Source: Chromera velia (taxonomy: Eukaryota > Sar > Chromeraceae). From it: 43,455 nucleotides of DNA. The position numbers and the translations under genes were made by a program. The notes beneath the pieces are model-generated. The model was given only the letters and a program-made list of their open reading frames with translations, was not told the origin of the DNA and searched no databases. The stretch lies in contig JAHBMJ010000369.1 in NCBI GenBank assembly GCA_018398765.1, positions 5,930 to 49,384 on the forward strand. Direction: 5' to 3'. The first letter of the stretch is position 1. Every line of letters begins with the position of its first letter. Below, piece after piece: positions 1 through 9,840 of this stretch.

Positions 1-293
1 ACCCCACCCCGCCCCGCCCCGCCCCCCCCGCATAATCACATATCGAGAGCAAAGGAATCGACTTACCAAAGGATACAGCTCCAGTGTGCCAGGGCTGGGA
101 CAGCCTCCTCACCAGCATCACTTCAAGCCCCCTTGTAGTTATCAGCTTGAAGAGCTGAGGGAATATACAGTTGCCTCCCGAGTCCGCATCCTTGAGATGA
201 CAGTATGTGAGAATCTGCAACCACGCCCATACACAATGTGAGAGATAAAGAGAGAGCGGGCGGGTGGGGAGGAGAAAGACAGAAATCTGCCCC
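1..293. other. Left-edge sequence without a recognised gene
   Basis: The first 30 bases are a C-rich (CCCCG)-like tract. The rest has no convincing coding frame, and 240-280 is purine-rich. It probably holds the 3' flank of the minus-strand OTU-domain gene that ends at 294. Confidence 0.5.
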
Positions 294-1136
294 TTACTTC
301 TGAAGTGGTATACTGTTTCTATGCAGAAAGTCTGGTGGTACTAACTGACCCGATGAAGGCAGCCCTTTACTTCTCGCATTCCGTTTGATTCCTGTTTCAA
401 CCACGTGTTTCCAGGAAAGTGAAGGAGGGCCCCGCTGTTCGCCTGGACTCGATGAAAGAATCGTTCCATCACAAAAAACAAAATTAGCATTGTGTAGAGA
501 GTCACATGGCTCCAGCAGATTGTAGTGATCATTTTCGAGGACCAGATAAACCAAAGGAGCGTCTGTTCGAGAACAATCTGGATGTATCGAGTTTGGGCGG
601 TAGTGTCCTTTCCACTTCCCCTCCTCTTCTTCTTTTCGGAAAACAGTGACATGGCATCCATACAGTTTCACAATCAGTCCTAGCTCGAGGTCTATCCCCC
701 ATGTCCCTTCGTTTGCCATGCTTTTCATATATGCAGTTGGATTCGAGATTCCCCTTGCCAAAAGTCGACTCTGAATTTCTGCCGACCGAAGCCGCTTGTA
801 CACGATCGTGCGAAGATTTCCAGCAGATAGGTTCAGACGCCTTCCCGTTGCCTCAACCAGGCAGTTGCCTAGTCTTGGAATGTGGCGCCGGCGAGCCCCA
901 GTCCAGGTTAAGATCTCCATCTGTGTAGACGCCGGACGAAACTCAGACTGAAGTGGTTCCACTGCTGCAAGAGCGGCAGAGGTCGATTCTTTAGTCTTCT
1001 GCGTGCGTTTAAAGAGGCGATCCTTAGCTCGACGCAAACCTGCAAAGCAGTCTACATGTAATTCAATCAGAGCAGCTATGTCGGAGGTTCGAAAGGTCGG
1101 TTTTCTTGCTGAGTTGAAAGAGTATCTGACCTTCAT
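294..1136 (-). CDS. OTU-like cysteine protease domain, probable last coding exon
   Basis: An open frame of 280 codons. Residues 90-96 read GNCLVEA, matching the catalytic-Cys block of OTU proteases (Cys92). Residues 144-155 read GTWGIDLELGLI, matching the conserved W-G-x-x-x-E block. Residues 204-208 read HYNLL, matching the catalytic His block (His204). The family cleaves ubiquitin or related isopeptide bonds and also occurs in eukaryotic mobile elements. The frame begins with MKVRYSF, but clear coding sequence in another frame lies just upstream (1213-1432, same strand). The true start is therefore probably in an upstream exon, and the intron may end at the CAG near residue 10. The catalytic Asp/Asn is not assignable by eye. 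The usual D-G-N-C appears as L-G-N-C, so activity is uncertain. Confidence 0.6.
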   Translation of the reverse strand: MKVRYSFNSARKPTFRTSDIAALIELHVDCFAGLRRAKDRLFKRTQKTKESTSAALAAVEPLQSEFRPASTQMEILTWTGARRRHIPRLGNCLVEATGRRLNLSAGNLRTIVYKRLRSAEIQSRLLARGISNPTAYMKSMANEGTWGIDLELGLIVKLYGCHVTVFRKEEEEGKWKGHYRPNSIHPDCSRTDAPLVYLVLENDHYNLLEPCDSLHNANFVFCDGTILSSSPGEQRGPPSLSWKHVVETGIKRNARSKGLPSSGQLVPPDFLHRNSIPLQK

Positions 1137-1212
1137 TCTGGAACATCTTTTCTTCTTTCACGGCTGCTTCTACTACAAGCAGCAAGTCAAGTTCATGTTA
1201 ATCCTCCTTGTC

Positions 1213-1432
1213 CAACACCTGTCCGGTCTTCCTTCTGTGTGTACACCTTCTAACAAAATTCTCACTGGCTCTCAATAACTGAAGCTTTTCAATCTCCTCG
1301 TCGCTGAGTCCTGTGGTCTTTTCTTTTGTAGCCAGAACTCGACGCAATTCAAGGTTACGTGGCGGGAACATTTTGAACGTTATTTGCGTTGCTTCAGCGA
1401 TTGCCTGCAGGGTTTTGTACGAGTTTTCAAGC
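1213..1432 (-). CDS. Probable upstream exon of the OTU-domain gene
   Basis: On the minus strand, after a possible CAG acceptor near 1433, a frame of about 70 codons begins QLENSYKTLQA. It continues with a charged helical segment including LRRVLATKEKTTG and LSDEEIEKLQLLRASENF and ends in TAA. The composition (Glu/Lys/Leu, no low-complexity bias) looks coding and coiled-coil-like. It lies 77 bp upstream of the OTU frame, in a different reading frame. A short intron (possible donor at GACAG|GTGTTGG) could join them. I do not recognise the protein outside the OTU part, and the exon ends are approximate. Confidence 0.4.
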
Positions 1433-1480
1433 TGAGGTTAAGCATGAGTGTGGAATGATCGTAGCAAGCACAACCAAGGT

Positions 1481-1686
1481 AGCTGTCATAGATAGATTTA
1501 CATATTGTCGCTGTGACTCGCTTCTAATAAATTTATTATTATACAGCAAAGTGCACACTATAGCTATGGTTTACTATATGATAAATGATAGACAAACGTA
1601 CGTGTAAAAATGTCAATGAGGGCTAGATCCCCGGAGAAACGTATGCACTGCAGTACTGGCAGATTGTTCTAGAGATTGTTTAACTT
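1481..1686 (+). repeat. Long direct repeat, left copy (flanks LINE)
   Basis: About 206 bp, nearly identical to 2914-3120. I count five substitutions and one single-base indel, all in the first ~85 bp. From 1564 to the end the two copies are identical. The repeat is AT-rich and non-coding. The copies bracket the truncated LINE with no extra bases on its 5' side, which fits a very long target-site duplication. Confidence 0.85.
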
Positions 1687-2723
1687 TTCATAGAGACAAG
1701 AAGCCATCCCTTCCAGATAGGAAGAGAACCAAAAGCTGCAGGCAGACAACCTTTCTTTGAGAGAAGAGACAGAATAGTAAGATGGATAGAAGCGCTGAAA
1801 AAGGAAGAAATTATAAAGAGGAAAAAGGAAGCATTTGCAGAGAGAGTTGAGAGGTCAGTGCAGAAAAGAGGAAGGGCCGAGAGGGAAGAGCTGAGAGAAG
1901 GCGTCATGCATCTTATCCATGCGTCTCTATCCAACAGAAATTGCCTAAATCTGTGGCTACACAACAGCAAGAATGGAGAAGATACAGACAGAAGTATTTT
2001 ATTAGATAGAGATAAGATAGGGAGAACTCCCATCTGCTACACAAAGATAGCTCCCTGGCCTGTCTACAGAAGAAGGGCTGCATTTCGGGTGGGAGAGAGA
2101 AACTTAGAGGTAAACAGGGGGAAGTTCTCAACAGAAAGAGACAGAGGGACCCCATTAATAGAAAGGAAATGTATGGTTTGCTCTGACCTGCTTAACATTC
2201 AAGCAGTCGAAGATGAAATCCATGTACTGACTGAATGCCCTCTGCTGATGGAGAGAGGGCAGACTGCTTGTAAGCTTTGATGACACGTTGGAGTTCGGTG
2301 AAAAGGAGAGAGGAGAGAGCTGCAAATAGCAGTAGATAGAAAGTGGGTGGTGAAGAGAAGGTAGACAAGATCGCTCTATTCTCTTTTCTTTTGAATGAGG
2401 CCGATAAGAATGTCGATACCTTTCTGAAAGACGTCATGATGAAAAGACAGGTAGTGAGAAAATGGAAAAGAAAAAAGGGAGATAATTTGAGTCAAGCTTT
2501 AGGAAGAGAGTTAGATAGGTTGCATCAGGAGACTTGGAAAAGTGAGAAAGAAAGAGAAGGAAGAATTAAAGAGTATGAAAGAGTGTGGAGCGATATAAAG
2601 GAAGTAAAAGAGGAGGAAAAAAGGAGGAGGATAGGATGTTGGGAGGTTTTGGAACTCGCTTTGAGCCGTTCATCTGCAATTCTGGGATCGTTCCCTTTCA
2701 AACCCTGCTTTAGAATGGAGTGA
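1687..2723 (+). pseudogene. LINE ORF2 C-terminal remnant, frameshifted
   Basis: One frame (about 1702-2280) encodes a basic, helical segment ending in the C-x2-C...H-x4-C motif. It stops at TGA 2278. The same protein appears to resume in another frame at 2343-2723 with VDKIALFSFLLNEADKNVD and a Lys/Glu-rich end. At least one indel therefore separates the two parts. The reverse-transcriptase domain lies upstream in the family and is missing here. Confidence 0.65.
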
Positions 2724-2913
2724 GCCCTCTCGCATACACACGCAGGTGATTGACTGTTCAATGTGATCCGTTCGCGGCACAGGCTAGACCTGTGCGGGCC
2801 GGCCAGGGAGGTCTGATGTGTCTAGGCGCTTTCCCTGGAAGCCGCACGTCGGACATTCGGCATTGGGGCAGGAGGCCAATCCTCTGAACATTAATCCTAA
2901 TCCTAATCCTAAT
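1687..2913 (+). mobile_element. 5'-truncated LINE (non-LTR retrotransposon)
   Basis: The insert carries the 3' end of a LINE ORF2 followed by a 3' region. Coding similarity starts at the left boundary (SHPFQIGREPKAAG...) and runs to a C-terminal zinc-knuckle-like block: CMVC at about 2172-2183, then IHVLTECPLL near 2218-2247. This is the C-x2-C...H-x4-C arrangement typical of LINE C-termini. A stop at 2278 and a frame change to 2343-2723 show decay. Near 2881-2913 the element ends in a short tail of (TAATCC)-type repeats, as many LINEs do. No RT catalytic core is present, so the copy was truncated at insertion. Confidence 0.8.
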
Positions 2914-3120
2914 AGCCTGTCACAGATAGACTTATATATTGTCGCTGTGACTCGCTTCTAATAAATTTATTATCATACAGCAAAGTGCACACTATAACTA
3001 TGGTTTACTATATGATAAATGATAGACAAACGTACGTGTAAAAATGTCAATGAGGGCTAGATCCCCGGAGAAACGTATGCACTGCAGTACTGGCAGATTG
3101 TTCTAGAGATTGTTTAACTT
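2914..3120 (+). repeat. Long direct repeat, right copy (flanks LINE)
   Basis: Second copy of the 206-bp repeat at 1481-1686. It follows the LINE tail immediately. Just after it comes a (GATC)n stretch (3131-3144) and the minus-strand candidate exon. Confidence 0.85.
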
Positions 3121-3324
3121 CCTAGCTGCATCGATCGATCGATCGGTTTCTCCAAAACGTTTCTTTCCTTTCTCAATGCAAAAATTCTCATTGACGCGCA
3201 TGAACCGTGTCAAAGCCAGTGCCAAGCGATCTTCAAGTTCTTTGAGACGTTGGCAGTCAATCTTGCGATGTGCGGGATTATCGGAACCACGAAGGATTGC
3301 ATCATATAATGAGAAGTGTCATAA
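3108..3324 (-). CDS. Possible further exon of the interrupted OTU gene
   Basis: A minus-strand frame runs from a TGA near 3322 to a TAG at 3108. It contains YDAILRGSDNPAHRKIDCQ, KELEDRLALALTRFMRVNE and GKKRFGETDRSID, which look like real protein. It stops exactly where the 206-bp direct repeat begins. The repeat and the LINE it flanks therefore seem to sit in what was an intron or coding region of this minus-strand gene. A simple GT donor near 3120 would not match the phase of the next candidate exon, so the gene may be disrupted. Confidence 0.3.
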
Positions 3325-3646
3325 GCGAAGTGGAGCGGGAGAAATGCACAAAGGAAGGCGAGCACGAGTGCGAGCAGTCCAGCAGCAGCCTAAGCCGAAT
3401 AATCATCAAAATTAAAACAAAACCCTGAAGGTCCAGACCGCCATTTCATTGAGAAGAAGAGAAGGAAAGAGAAGAGAAGACGATACAAATTCAACACCGG
3501 CAAGCAGCCAGTCGGCACAAAAAAAGGACCGCCGAGTGCATCCCCTCAATTTCCTCCCTTCCCCCTTTTTTGAATCAATCGGTTGATCAATCGATCGACA
3601 TTGTAGGAGGAAGTCCAACGCACCCAGCCGCCAGAGGGCAAGCAAC

Positions 3647-3684
3647 CATGATTGATTGATTGATGGATTGATTGATTGATTGAT
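3647..3684 (+). repeat. (GATT)n microsatellite
   Basis: Nine or so GATT/GATG units in a row, with one GATGGATT interruption. Confidence 0.9.
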
Positions 3685-4867
3685 GCGGTTTAGGCCGATA
3701 CGCGAGCCACTACTTCGGCTCTAGCCCATCAATTGGTGCTCCCTCCCTCGTTCCGTCTCTCTGCATGTCTCTCTGTCTGCTGCCCCGATGAGCGCAGCAA
3801 CTGCTTCGAGGATACCAGGTGCTGGACTGACTCTTCCTTCCTTTCTTTTCTGTGCCATCCCTGCGGTTGAAGATGGCAGGATCTCTTAGCGTTTCCCCCT
3901 TTTGGAGTTTCTTCTTTCGCGCTTCCTTCGTGTCGTTGCGGTGCGAGTCGTTCGTTTCTTTTTCCCCCCTTCTCTTCCTGCCTTGCATCAATCACTCCCT
4001 CTGTACGCTTTTCGGAGTCTCTGAATAGAGACAGAGGAGAACCTGAAAGTCACACCATCACTGATGAGATGAGGGAAGGGATGGACAGAGAAAGGATGGA
4101 ACGACAGAAGGAATGCAAGGCGATGGCATGTGATAGAAAAGTGGGTGCATGGGTGCGGACACCGCCGTGTCTCCCTTCTCTTCTCTTCCCTTGCTTCTCT
4201 TCTCTAGTTCAGGCCTCAACTTGGAAGATAGACTTCAGCGGATGATCGACAGAAGAGTGACGGACAGACAGAGAGACCGAAGAAAGAAAAGACCACCTAG
4301 AGAAGCGAAGGAGACCAAACCAACGCAAGGAAACAACAAGCAAACAAACAAAAGACACACAGACTCTCGCTCCCATCCTCTCTCTGCCTTTCTCTCTCTT
4401 ACACAAAGGAAGAAACCGGATCCTTTTTTTTTTTCTGTCTGTCTGTAAGTCTTGAATGTCTCCGTAGGAGGACGGCAGACGTTCAGTTCACCCCCTTTTT
4501 CTTGATCCCCTTCCCTTCCCTTCCCTTTCCGCCCCTCGAGCCGAATTCCGTCCCAGAAAGAGCTTTGTGGTCTTCTGTGTGCTCCACTTTCCTGCTGAGA
4601 GAAAGAATATCAAGGGGGAAGCAGGGTCACGCTGTGAAAGCGTCAATTTGTTTCATGGTCGAACCTAGAGACTCGTTAAAGTAAATGCAGGCGGACACCC
4701 TTTGTGAGACCCACTCAAAGAAACAGGAGACCCAGCACACAGCCAGGCAGAAGACAGCATGCAGACTCATGCGCCTCAAAAAGAGAAAGCCCAGAGAGAA
4801 ACGAAGAGCGACCAGCGTCTTCATAAGGAAGAAAAAAAAGAACACGGGAAGAAAGGCAGAAAGGAGG

Positions 4868-5034
4868 GGCGAACGAACGAACGAACGAACGAACGAAAGG
4901 AAGGAAGGAAGGAAGGAAGAAAGGAAGAAAGGAAGAAAGGAAGGAAGGAAGGAAGGAAGGAAGGAAGCAATGAGGGAGGGACGGGGGAAGAAAGGAAGAA
5001 CAGAAGGAAGGAAGGAAAGAAGGAAGGAAATGAA
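4868..5034 (+). repeat. (GAAC)n followed by (GGAA)n/(GAAA)n tract
   Basis: About six GAAC units are followed by ~130 bp of GGAA and GAAA units with small interruptions, a pure purine strand. It produces long Arg/Lys/Glu and Phe/Leu/Ser frames on the two strands that are artefacts. Confidence 0.9.
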
Positions 5035-5211
5035 AAGGTGGAATGGAGAAAAACCATCAAAGATGGGATACGTGGAGACACATGCATTTTGCCATTCGTC
5101 AGACAGGAAAGACATAAAGCTGTCTAAGAACAAGAACCCCCTGGGAGGTAGTGTAAGTTCACGCAGGTCTCCCCACCTCATTGCTTGCACGAGTACGTCC
5201 CATCAAGAGGA

Positions 5212-6087
5212 TCAGTCCCGCCACTCCACGCACATGTGAGTGTCCATTGTGCGAGTGCGGGTGTCCTTCAGCTCCGGGTTGCACGCCGCCACCATGAGGA
5301 AGCCCAAACACTTGTCCTCCTCCCCCATTCGAAGGAACGCGCGCATCTCTTTCGAGTCCCGTGCAGCCGAATGCCAGGAACTCCAGTAGCACGCCAGTCC
5401 AGGGAATGAACAGGCTTGGATGTGCATATTCTGGACAGCACAGGCTGTGGCTGCGAGCTCTTCCCACTCAGGCATGCGCTTCGATCCAGCCTGTCTCTGC
5501 ATCACGATGGCAATCATGAAGGAGACAGGACCCCACCGACCGCAGATCTCCTCTTCAGTTCTCTGACGCCACTCAAGAAATTCAGCCTCGGACCCACGCC
5601 TGCCGCCAGCCCACCCCACGTGTTGCCAATTTGCATCGTAGAACGCGAGAGACATGTGCTGCATTTGCACAGCAGCCGCCCGTCCGAGGACGACAAACCG
5701 CCAGGGAGGAGACGGGCCGTGGAAGGGTGCCCACGTGGCGGCCTCCAGGAGACTCTGGACGACTTTCTTTTCGATCGGGCGATGCACATACGATTTGGGG
5801 AATACAGATCGTCGTGCACGAATGGAGGGAAGGACTTGCTTCGGCTCATATTGGTTTCTCTCGTCTGCAGTCAATCCCGTCTGAAGCACGTTCTGAATGA
5901 AGAGACGGAAAAGGAGTGCACTGAAAAGCAGACCCCCACCCAGTGTCTGCACCACGAGTGCCCCTACTGGTCTCTTTGCATTGAATATCAAGGACCAAAA
6001 ACCGGCGAAGTACTGCCGAAGAGTTGAAGAAAATCCCATGGTTTCGAGAGGCACGAGTAAGCTTTCTGAATTGCAAGATTGAGTCAA
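5212..6087 (-). CDS. Nitroreductase-family flavoprotein with N-terminal membrane anchor
   Basis: A single-exon frame of 291 residues. From residue 88 it matches the nitroreductase (FMN-dependent oxidoreductase) fold: IRARRSVFPKSYVHRPIEKK (Arg92/Arg93 in the FMN-phosphate-binding RRS motif), LLEAATWAPFHGPSPPWRF (residues 113-131), WEELAATACAVQNM (208-221) and LGFLMVAACNPE (261-272). Family members reduce nitro, quinone or related substrates with NAD(P)H; the substrate here cannot be told. Residues ~41-66 form a hydrophobic segment, giving a likely single membrane span or an organelle-targeting leader, which bacterial relatives lack. I take the first Met (6087); Met17 (6039) is an alternative. 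No intron is needed. It is divergent from the CobW-type gene across 623 bp. Confidence 0.85.
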   Translation of the reverse strand: MTQSCNSESLLVPLETMGFSSTLRQYFAGFWSLIFNAKRPVGALVVQTLGGGLLFSALLFRLFIQNVLQTGLTADERNQYEPKQVLPSIRARRSVFPKSYVHRPIEKKVVQSLLEAATWAPFHGPSPPWRFVVLGRAAAVQMQHMSLAFYDANWQHVGWAGGRRGSEAEFLEWRQRTEEEICGRWGPVSFMIAIVMQRQAGSKRMPEWEELAATACAVQNMHIQACSFPGLACYWSSWHSAARDSKEMRAFLRMGEEDKCLGFLMVAACNPELKDTRTRTMDTHMCVEWRD

Positions 6088-6710
6088 GAGTTGGAGGACC
6101 TCGGCATGCCCGACACGCAGCCATGCAGGAGGACGTCAAATCCGGGGCCCAGGAATCTGCGAGACGGCCGTTCCAGCTGACAGAGCTAAAACAGGAGTCT
6201 GACCGAGCTAGGATCAATCTCTGACCTCACTTCACTTCACTCTCTGCACTGCATGCTCACACCACCGACTCTTCCGCTTTCACCTTGATCCAGTCAATCC
6301 AGTCTCCACCCGTTACCCACTCTGAACTGTATCCCCCCTCAATGGCCTGGCACGGGCGGGTTTCGATCGAAAAAAATTCGATCGATCCGAGAAGCCCTTG
6401 AACTTTGCGGGTCCCTTCCATGAGACGGCTGGCAAGAGACGGATGCAGACCGCGTCACTGCAGCTCAAAAATTCCGCAGATTTTCAGTCCAACCTTTTCG
6501 TTTTCCTCTTTGTTGGGGTTCTGAACTTTTTTCCTGTGCCGTTTGATGCCTCTGGCTCACAGATGATCAAGCAAAAAAGGTCTGGAAACTTTCTGTGCTT
6601 GCGCTTCCATTCGAGTTCTCTGCACGCTTCCCTGCCACGGAAACGGCTGCCAAGAAAAACCCATTTCGTAAGAACAGGAAACCCTGAGACGGCTAGACCA
6701 CTTTTCAAAA
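6088..6710. promoter_or_regulatory. Divergent intergenic region, nitroreductase / CobW-type genes
   Basis: 623 bp between two divergently transcribed start codons, so it must hold both promoters. At 6362-6388 two near-palindromic TTCGATCGAA/TTCGATCGAT blocks flank an A-run, which could be a dyad protein-binding site. No TATA box is evident. The assignment as promoter rests on position only. Confidence 0.4.
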
Positions 6711-8412
6711 ATGATTTCCAGACGTGAGATCAAGAAGGTTCCCGTCACAGTTCTCACGGGTTTCCTCGGGTCAGGGAAGACTACCCTGATGAACCACATC
6801 CTTCAGTCTCCTGATCACGGGATGAGGTTTGCCATCATCGAGAACGAATTTGGGCAAGTGGGTGTGGATGAAAATATTCTTGCCACTCCCAAGGAGAACA
6901 TTGACGAGGAGATCATTGAGGTCATGAACGGCTGCATCTGCTGCACCGTCAGGGGTGATCTCGTTGAAGCTCTCAAGCGCATCTACAAGAAAGTCCAAAG
7001 TTTCGATGCAGTCCTCATCGAGACTACCGGCCTGGCCGACCCCGCTCCAGTGATCCAGACCTTTTTCGTTGACGAGATCATTCCTGAGCTGTACAGCCTC
7101 GATGGGGTCCTCACTGTCGTCGATGCCAAGCACATCATCATGCGCCTCGACGAGGAAAAGCCCGAGGGTGTCGAGAATGAGGCCAACGAGCAGATCGCAT
7201 TTGCCGACCGCGTTCTGCTGAACAAGATTGACCTCGTGCCTGACAACGCCGAGCTGGTCAAGATCGAGAAGCGCATCAAGGAAGTGAACAACCACTGCGA
7301 CATCATCCGCTGCCAGAACAGCAAGGTGCCCATGGACAAGCTGTTGAATTTGAACGGTTTCAACATCGAGAAGATCCTCGAGAAAGAGCCCGATTTCCTC
7401 AAAGACGCCGACGACGCCGAGCACCAACACGACGAGCGCACTACGAGTGTGTCGTGCAAACTCGAGGGTGACTTGAACGTCAACAAACTGGAGCGATGGA
7501 TCGGGCAGTTGATCAAAGAGAAATCTGCCGACCTGTACAGGTACAAGGGCGTCCTGTCCGTCAAGGGAATGCCGAACAAGTTCGTGTTCCAGGGCGTCGG
7601 CATGCTCTTCTCCGGCCACTTCAGTGACCTTCACAAGTGGGGCCCGGACGAGAAACGGGAGTGCAGCTTTGTGTTCATCGGGAAGAACCTCGAGAGAGAC
7701 CAACTCGTGAAGAGCTTCGAGGAGTGCAAGGCAGAGGAGAAACTCAGATTCAAAGTCGGGGACAGGGTCCTCGCCATGACCGGTGAGTGGGGTTCTCTCT
7801 CTGTTCGTCTCTGGGTGTAGGGTGGTGGGGGTGGCTGGATGACACCCTCTGTCTCTGTGCTTCTCTCTCTGTTTGAAGCTGCCCATATTTTCCTTTTTTG
7901 TCTTCTTTTCCCTTCGCATGAGACCGTCTCCTGTTTGTTTGGTTTGGTTGCCTGTCCTTCTGTTTAATTCCTTCTTGGGCCTGCGTGTCTGGGAAGTTGC
8001 AAGTCCCCCCCCGGTCTGTTTGGCTAGCTGGGTCTGTCTGAGGGTTTACATGAAATAAACGCGGCGCATGGGCTGGATCTGAGGCCTGAAAAAGAAAAAA
8101 GTTTCACAGAAGTCAAATGGATTTGAGTTAAGAAATATCAATGTCCCTGCATCATTCCTCCCTCCCTCCCTCCCTTCTTCCCCCTTTGTTGTTCTTTTCC
8201 CCGTAGGAGAGTGGATGGCAGGGAGGATCATCAAGCTCTGGGACGAGGGCAACCCGTACAGAATTGAGCTCGAGGGAGGCAAGGGCAAGGGCAACAAGAA
8301 GATGAAGGGGGTGAACGTGTGGGGTCCCATCGACGAGGACACTTGCGTGAGGGCACACCCGGACTCGAACCCGATGACGATCTCCAACGCCTCCACGGTC
8401 CAGGGGTCCTGA
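6711..8412 (+). CDS. COG0523/CobW-type GTPase (zinc metallochaperone family)
   Basis: Two exons, 6711-7782 and 8207-8412, joined by a GT-AG intron (donor GTGAGT; phase 1), give 425 residues. Motifs: P-loop GFLGSGKTT at residues 17-25, the family metal motif GCICC at 74-78 (Cys75, Cys77, Cys78), ETTGLADP at 104-111 and the guanine-specificity motif NKID at 171-174. The CobW C-terminal domain follows at ~265-345. Eukaryotic relatives (ZNG1/CBWD) deliver zinc to client enzymes by GTP hydrolysis. Residues ~344-425, mostly encoded by exon 2, add a small domain: GDRVLAM, then EWMAGRIIKLWDEGNPYRI, then WGPIDEDTCVRA. It resembles the short beta-rich 'V-x-A...W-x-x-G-x-I...Y' modules common in algal and alveolate proteins. 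The start codon leads directly into the P-loop with no targeting peptide, so it is probably cytosolic. Confidence 0.9.
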
Positions 8413-8550
8413 GATTATCTCAGGCAGACAGAGAGACAGAGAGGAGGAGGGTGTTTGCTTCTTTCTGTCAGAAAGGGGGAGGGGGGGGGCAGGGCGTGAG
8501 CGTTCTTGCATTGTTCTGGTTTCCTTCTCTTCTCTTGGTGGTCTTCTGTT

Positions 8551-8635
<85 letters not shown>

Positions 8636-9760
8636 CTCTCTCATTCTCTCTCTCTCTAGATGATTGTCGATCCGGTGTTTTCTTCCTGCCCCCGCCCTTC
8701 TCATTCAGAGAATCCGGACAGCGGAGAAAGTGGGAAGGTATGAGGGAAGCGCAAAAGAAAGAAGGCATGAAGGGAACGGAGGGCCAGAAAGAAACAAATA
8801 CAATTAAGCGAAGAGTCCAAGGGAAAGGAGACGACGCAAAAGAAAAAAAAGCTGATTGAACAAGGATGAGATCGATCAAAAGAACACAAGAAAGAAAGAA
8901 GGAAATCCCGAGATTCGTCCCGCAGGTCGTCCACCCTGTGCTGTTGCTGCTGATGAATGGAGGCAGACAGACACAGGGAGAGAGGATTACCCTCAGATGG
9001 CTGGGTGTACTCCTCTCCCTCGAATCCCCGGCCATCGATAGGTTCTTCTCATCAAGGGATGGTTGGATGGATGTTGGCAATCGAGGGGGTCGTTCGATGC
9101 ACTCGGCCGTGCTTTTTTTGGTTTTACAGACGGGCTGCTTGCCGGTTTTGAATTTGCGTTCTTTCTTTTCTCTTTTCTGGTCTCTCTCTCTTCCTTTTCT
9201 GGCTTGTGTTCTGTGTTCTTCTTCACCTTGAGGGTTTGGTTTCGATCGTGATGAATCACTTCCTGGCCATATATGCGGGGGGGGCATGGGTGCCGGTTTC
9301 GTCCGCTCTCGTTTCGTGAATCCACGTGGCTCCCACTTTTTACCACCTTTCCGCTCATCGACTGATAAAAGACAAACTGATTGACTGACCAGAATGGTTG
9401 TGCTGGTGACGCTGGTCAACTTGCTGAGTGCACGACTCGTCACTCGTCGCCGAACTGATTCCTCTTCCATATGTTGAAGCGTACGTGTCTTCCAAAGGAT
9501 TGAGCGGGGTAACGCCGGGGTTGTTACAGAAGATTTTGCAAACAGGTGCCAAAGTATGTCAAAGCATTCGTGTTTTTTTTTTTGTCTCTCTCGTCCTCTT
9601 ACAACGAACGTCCTATCGAATGCGTGTCTTCAGAGCTGTCTGCGAGTGGGGTCGGAGTGGCTCAATGTTGTAAAACGCTGCCATTAACTTGGCATTAAGA
9701 GCAAAACGTCTCTTGTGGTAACCAAATGATTTTCTAGATGATTTTAATGATCTAGATTGA
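8413..9760. other. Spacer with (CT)n tract, no gene recognised
   Basis: The 3' flank of the CobW-type gene. A (CT)n/(TG)n tract lies at 8549-8662. Beyond it only low-complexity or short frames appear on either strand, none with recognisable domains. Confidence 0.55.
8549..8662 (+). repeat. (CT)n / (TG)n microsatellite
   Basis: About 110 bp of CT dinucleotides interrupted by ATT and a (TG)8-like run. The Ser/Leu-rich and Arg/Glu-rich frames that cross it are artefacts. Confidence 0.95.
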
Positions 9761-9764
9761 TGAT

Positions 9765-9840
9765 CTAGTTGATGATGATGATGAGACGACTTAACCGGCA
9801 GCCGTCATGCGCCAATGGTGAAGGGCAGTCAGAACATATA
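9765..9840 (-). repeat. Isolated LINE-tail-like repeat copy
   Basis: Read on the minus strand, this ends in GGTTAAGT followed by (ATC)n. The preceding ~50 bp resembles the end of the LINE at 10362-10450 (shared AAGGGCAGTC and CAGCC-TTAAGT blocks on the plus strand). It is probably the short 3' end of a second element of the same family. Confidence 0.45.

Larger units (their letters stand above)
3421..5211. other. Microsatellite-rich spacer, no gene recognised
   Basis: Open frames here are low-complexity (Arg/Lys/Glu or Ser/Phe/Leu) and change with the local repeats, so I reject them. The stretch holds (ATTG)n at 3647-3684 and the GAAC/GGAA tract at 4868-5034. No splice-bounded coding segment stands out. 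Confidence 0.6.

Noticed and set aside
2881-2913. (TAATCC)n as telomeric DNA
   Set aside because: Only about three units, the wrong permutation for (CCCTAAA)n, and located at a LINE end.
1481-3120. The 206-bp direct repeats as LTRs of a small LTR retrotransposon
   Set aside because: The interior ends in a LINE-type zinc knuckle and a short-repeat tail. The repeats lack convincing TG...CA ends, a primer-binding site and a polypurine tract.
4627-5239. Long frames of Arg/Lys/Glu or Ser/Phe/Leu
   Set aside because: Produced by the GAAC/GGAA tract; they exist in several frames on both strands.
6771-7919. A 382-residue minus-strand frame opposite the CobW-type gene
   Set aside because: A shadow of the coding strand: Leu/Val/Asp-rich with no motif, while the plus strand carries the complete GTPase motifs.
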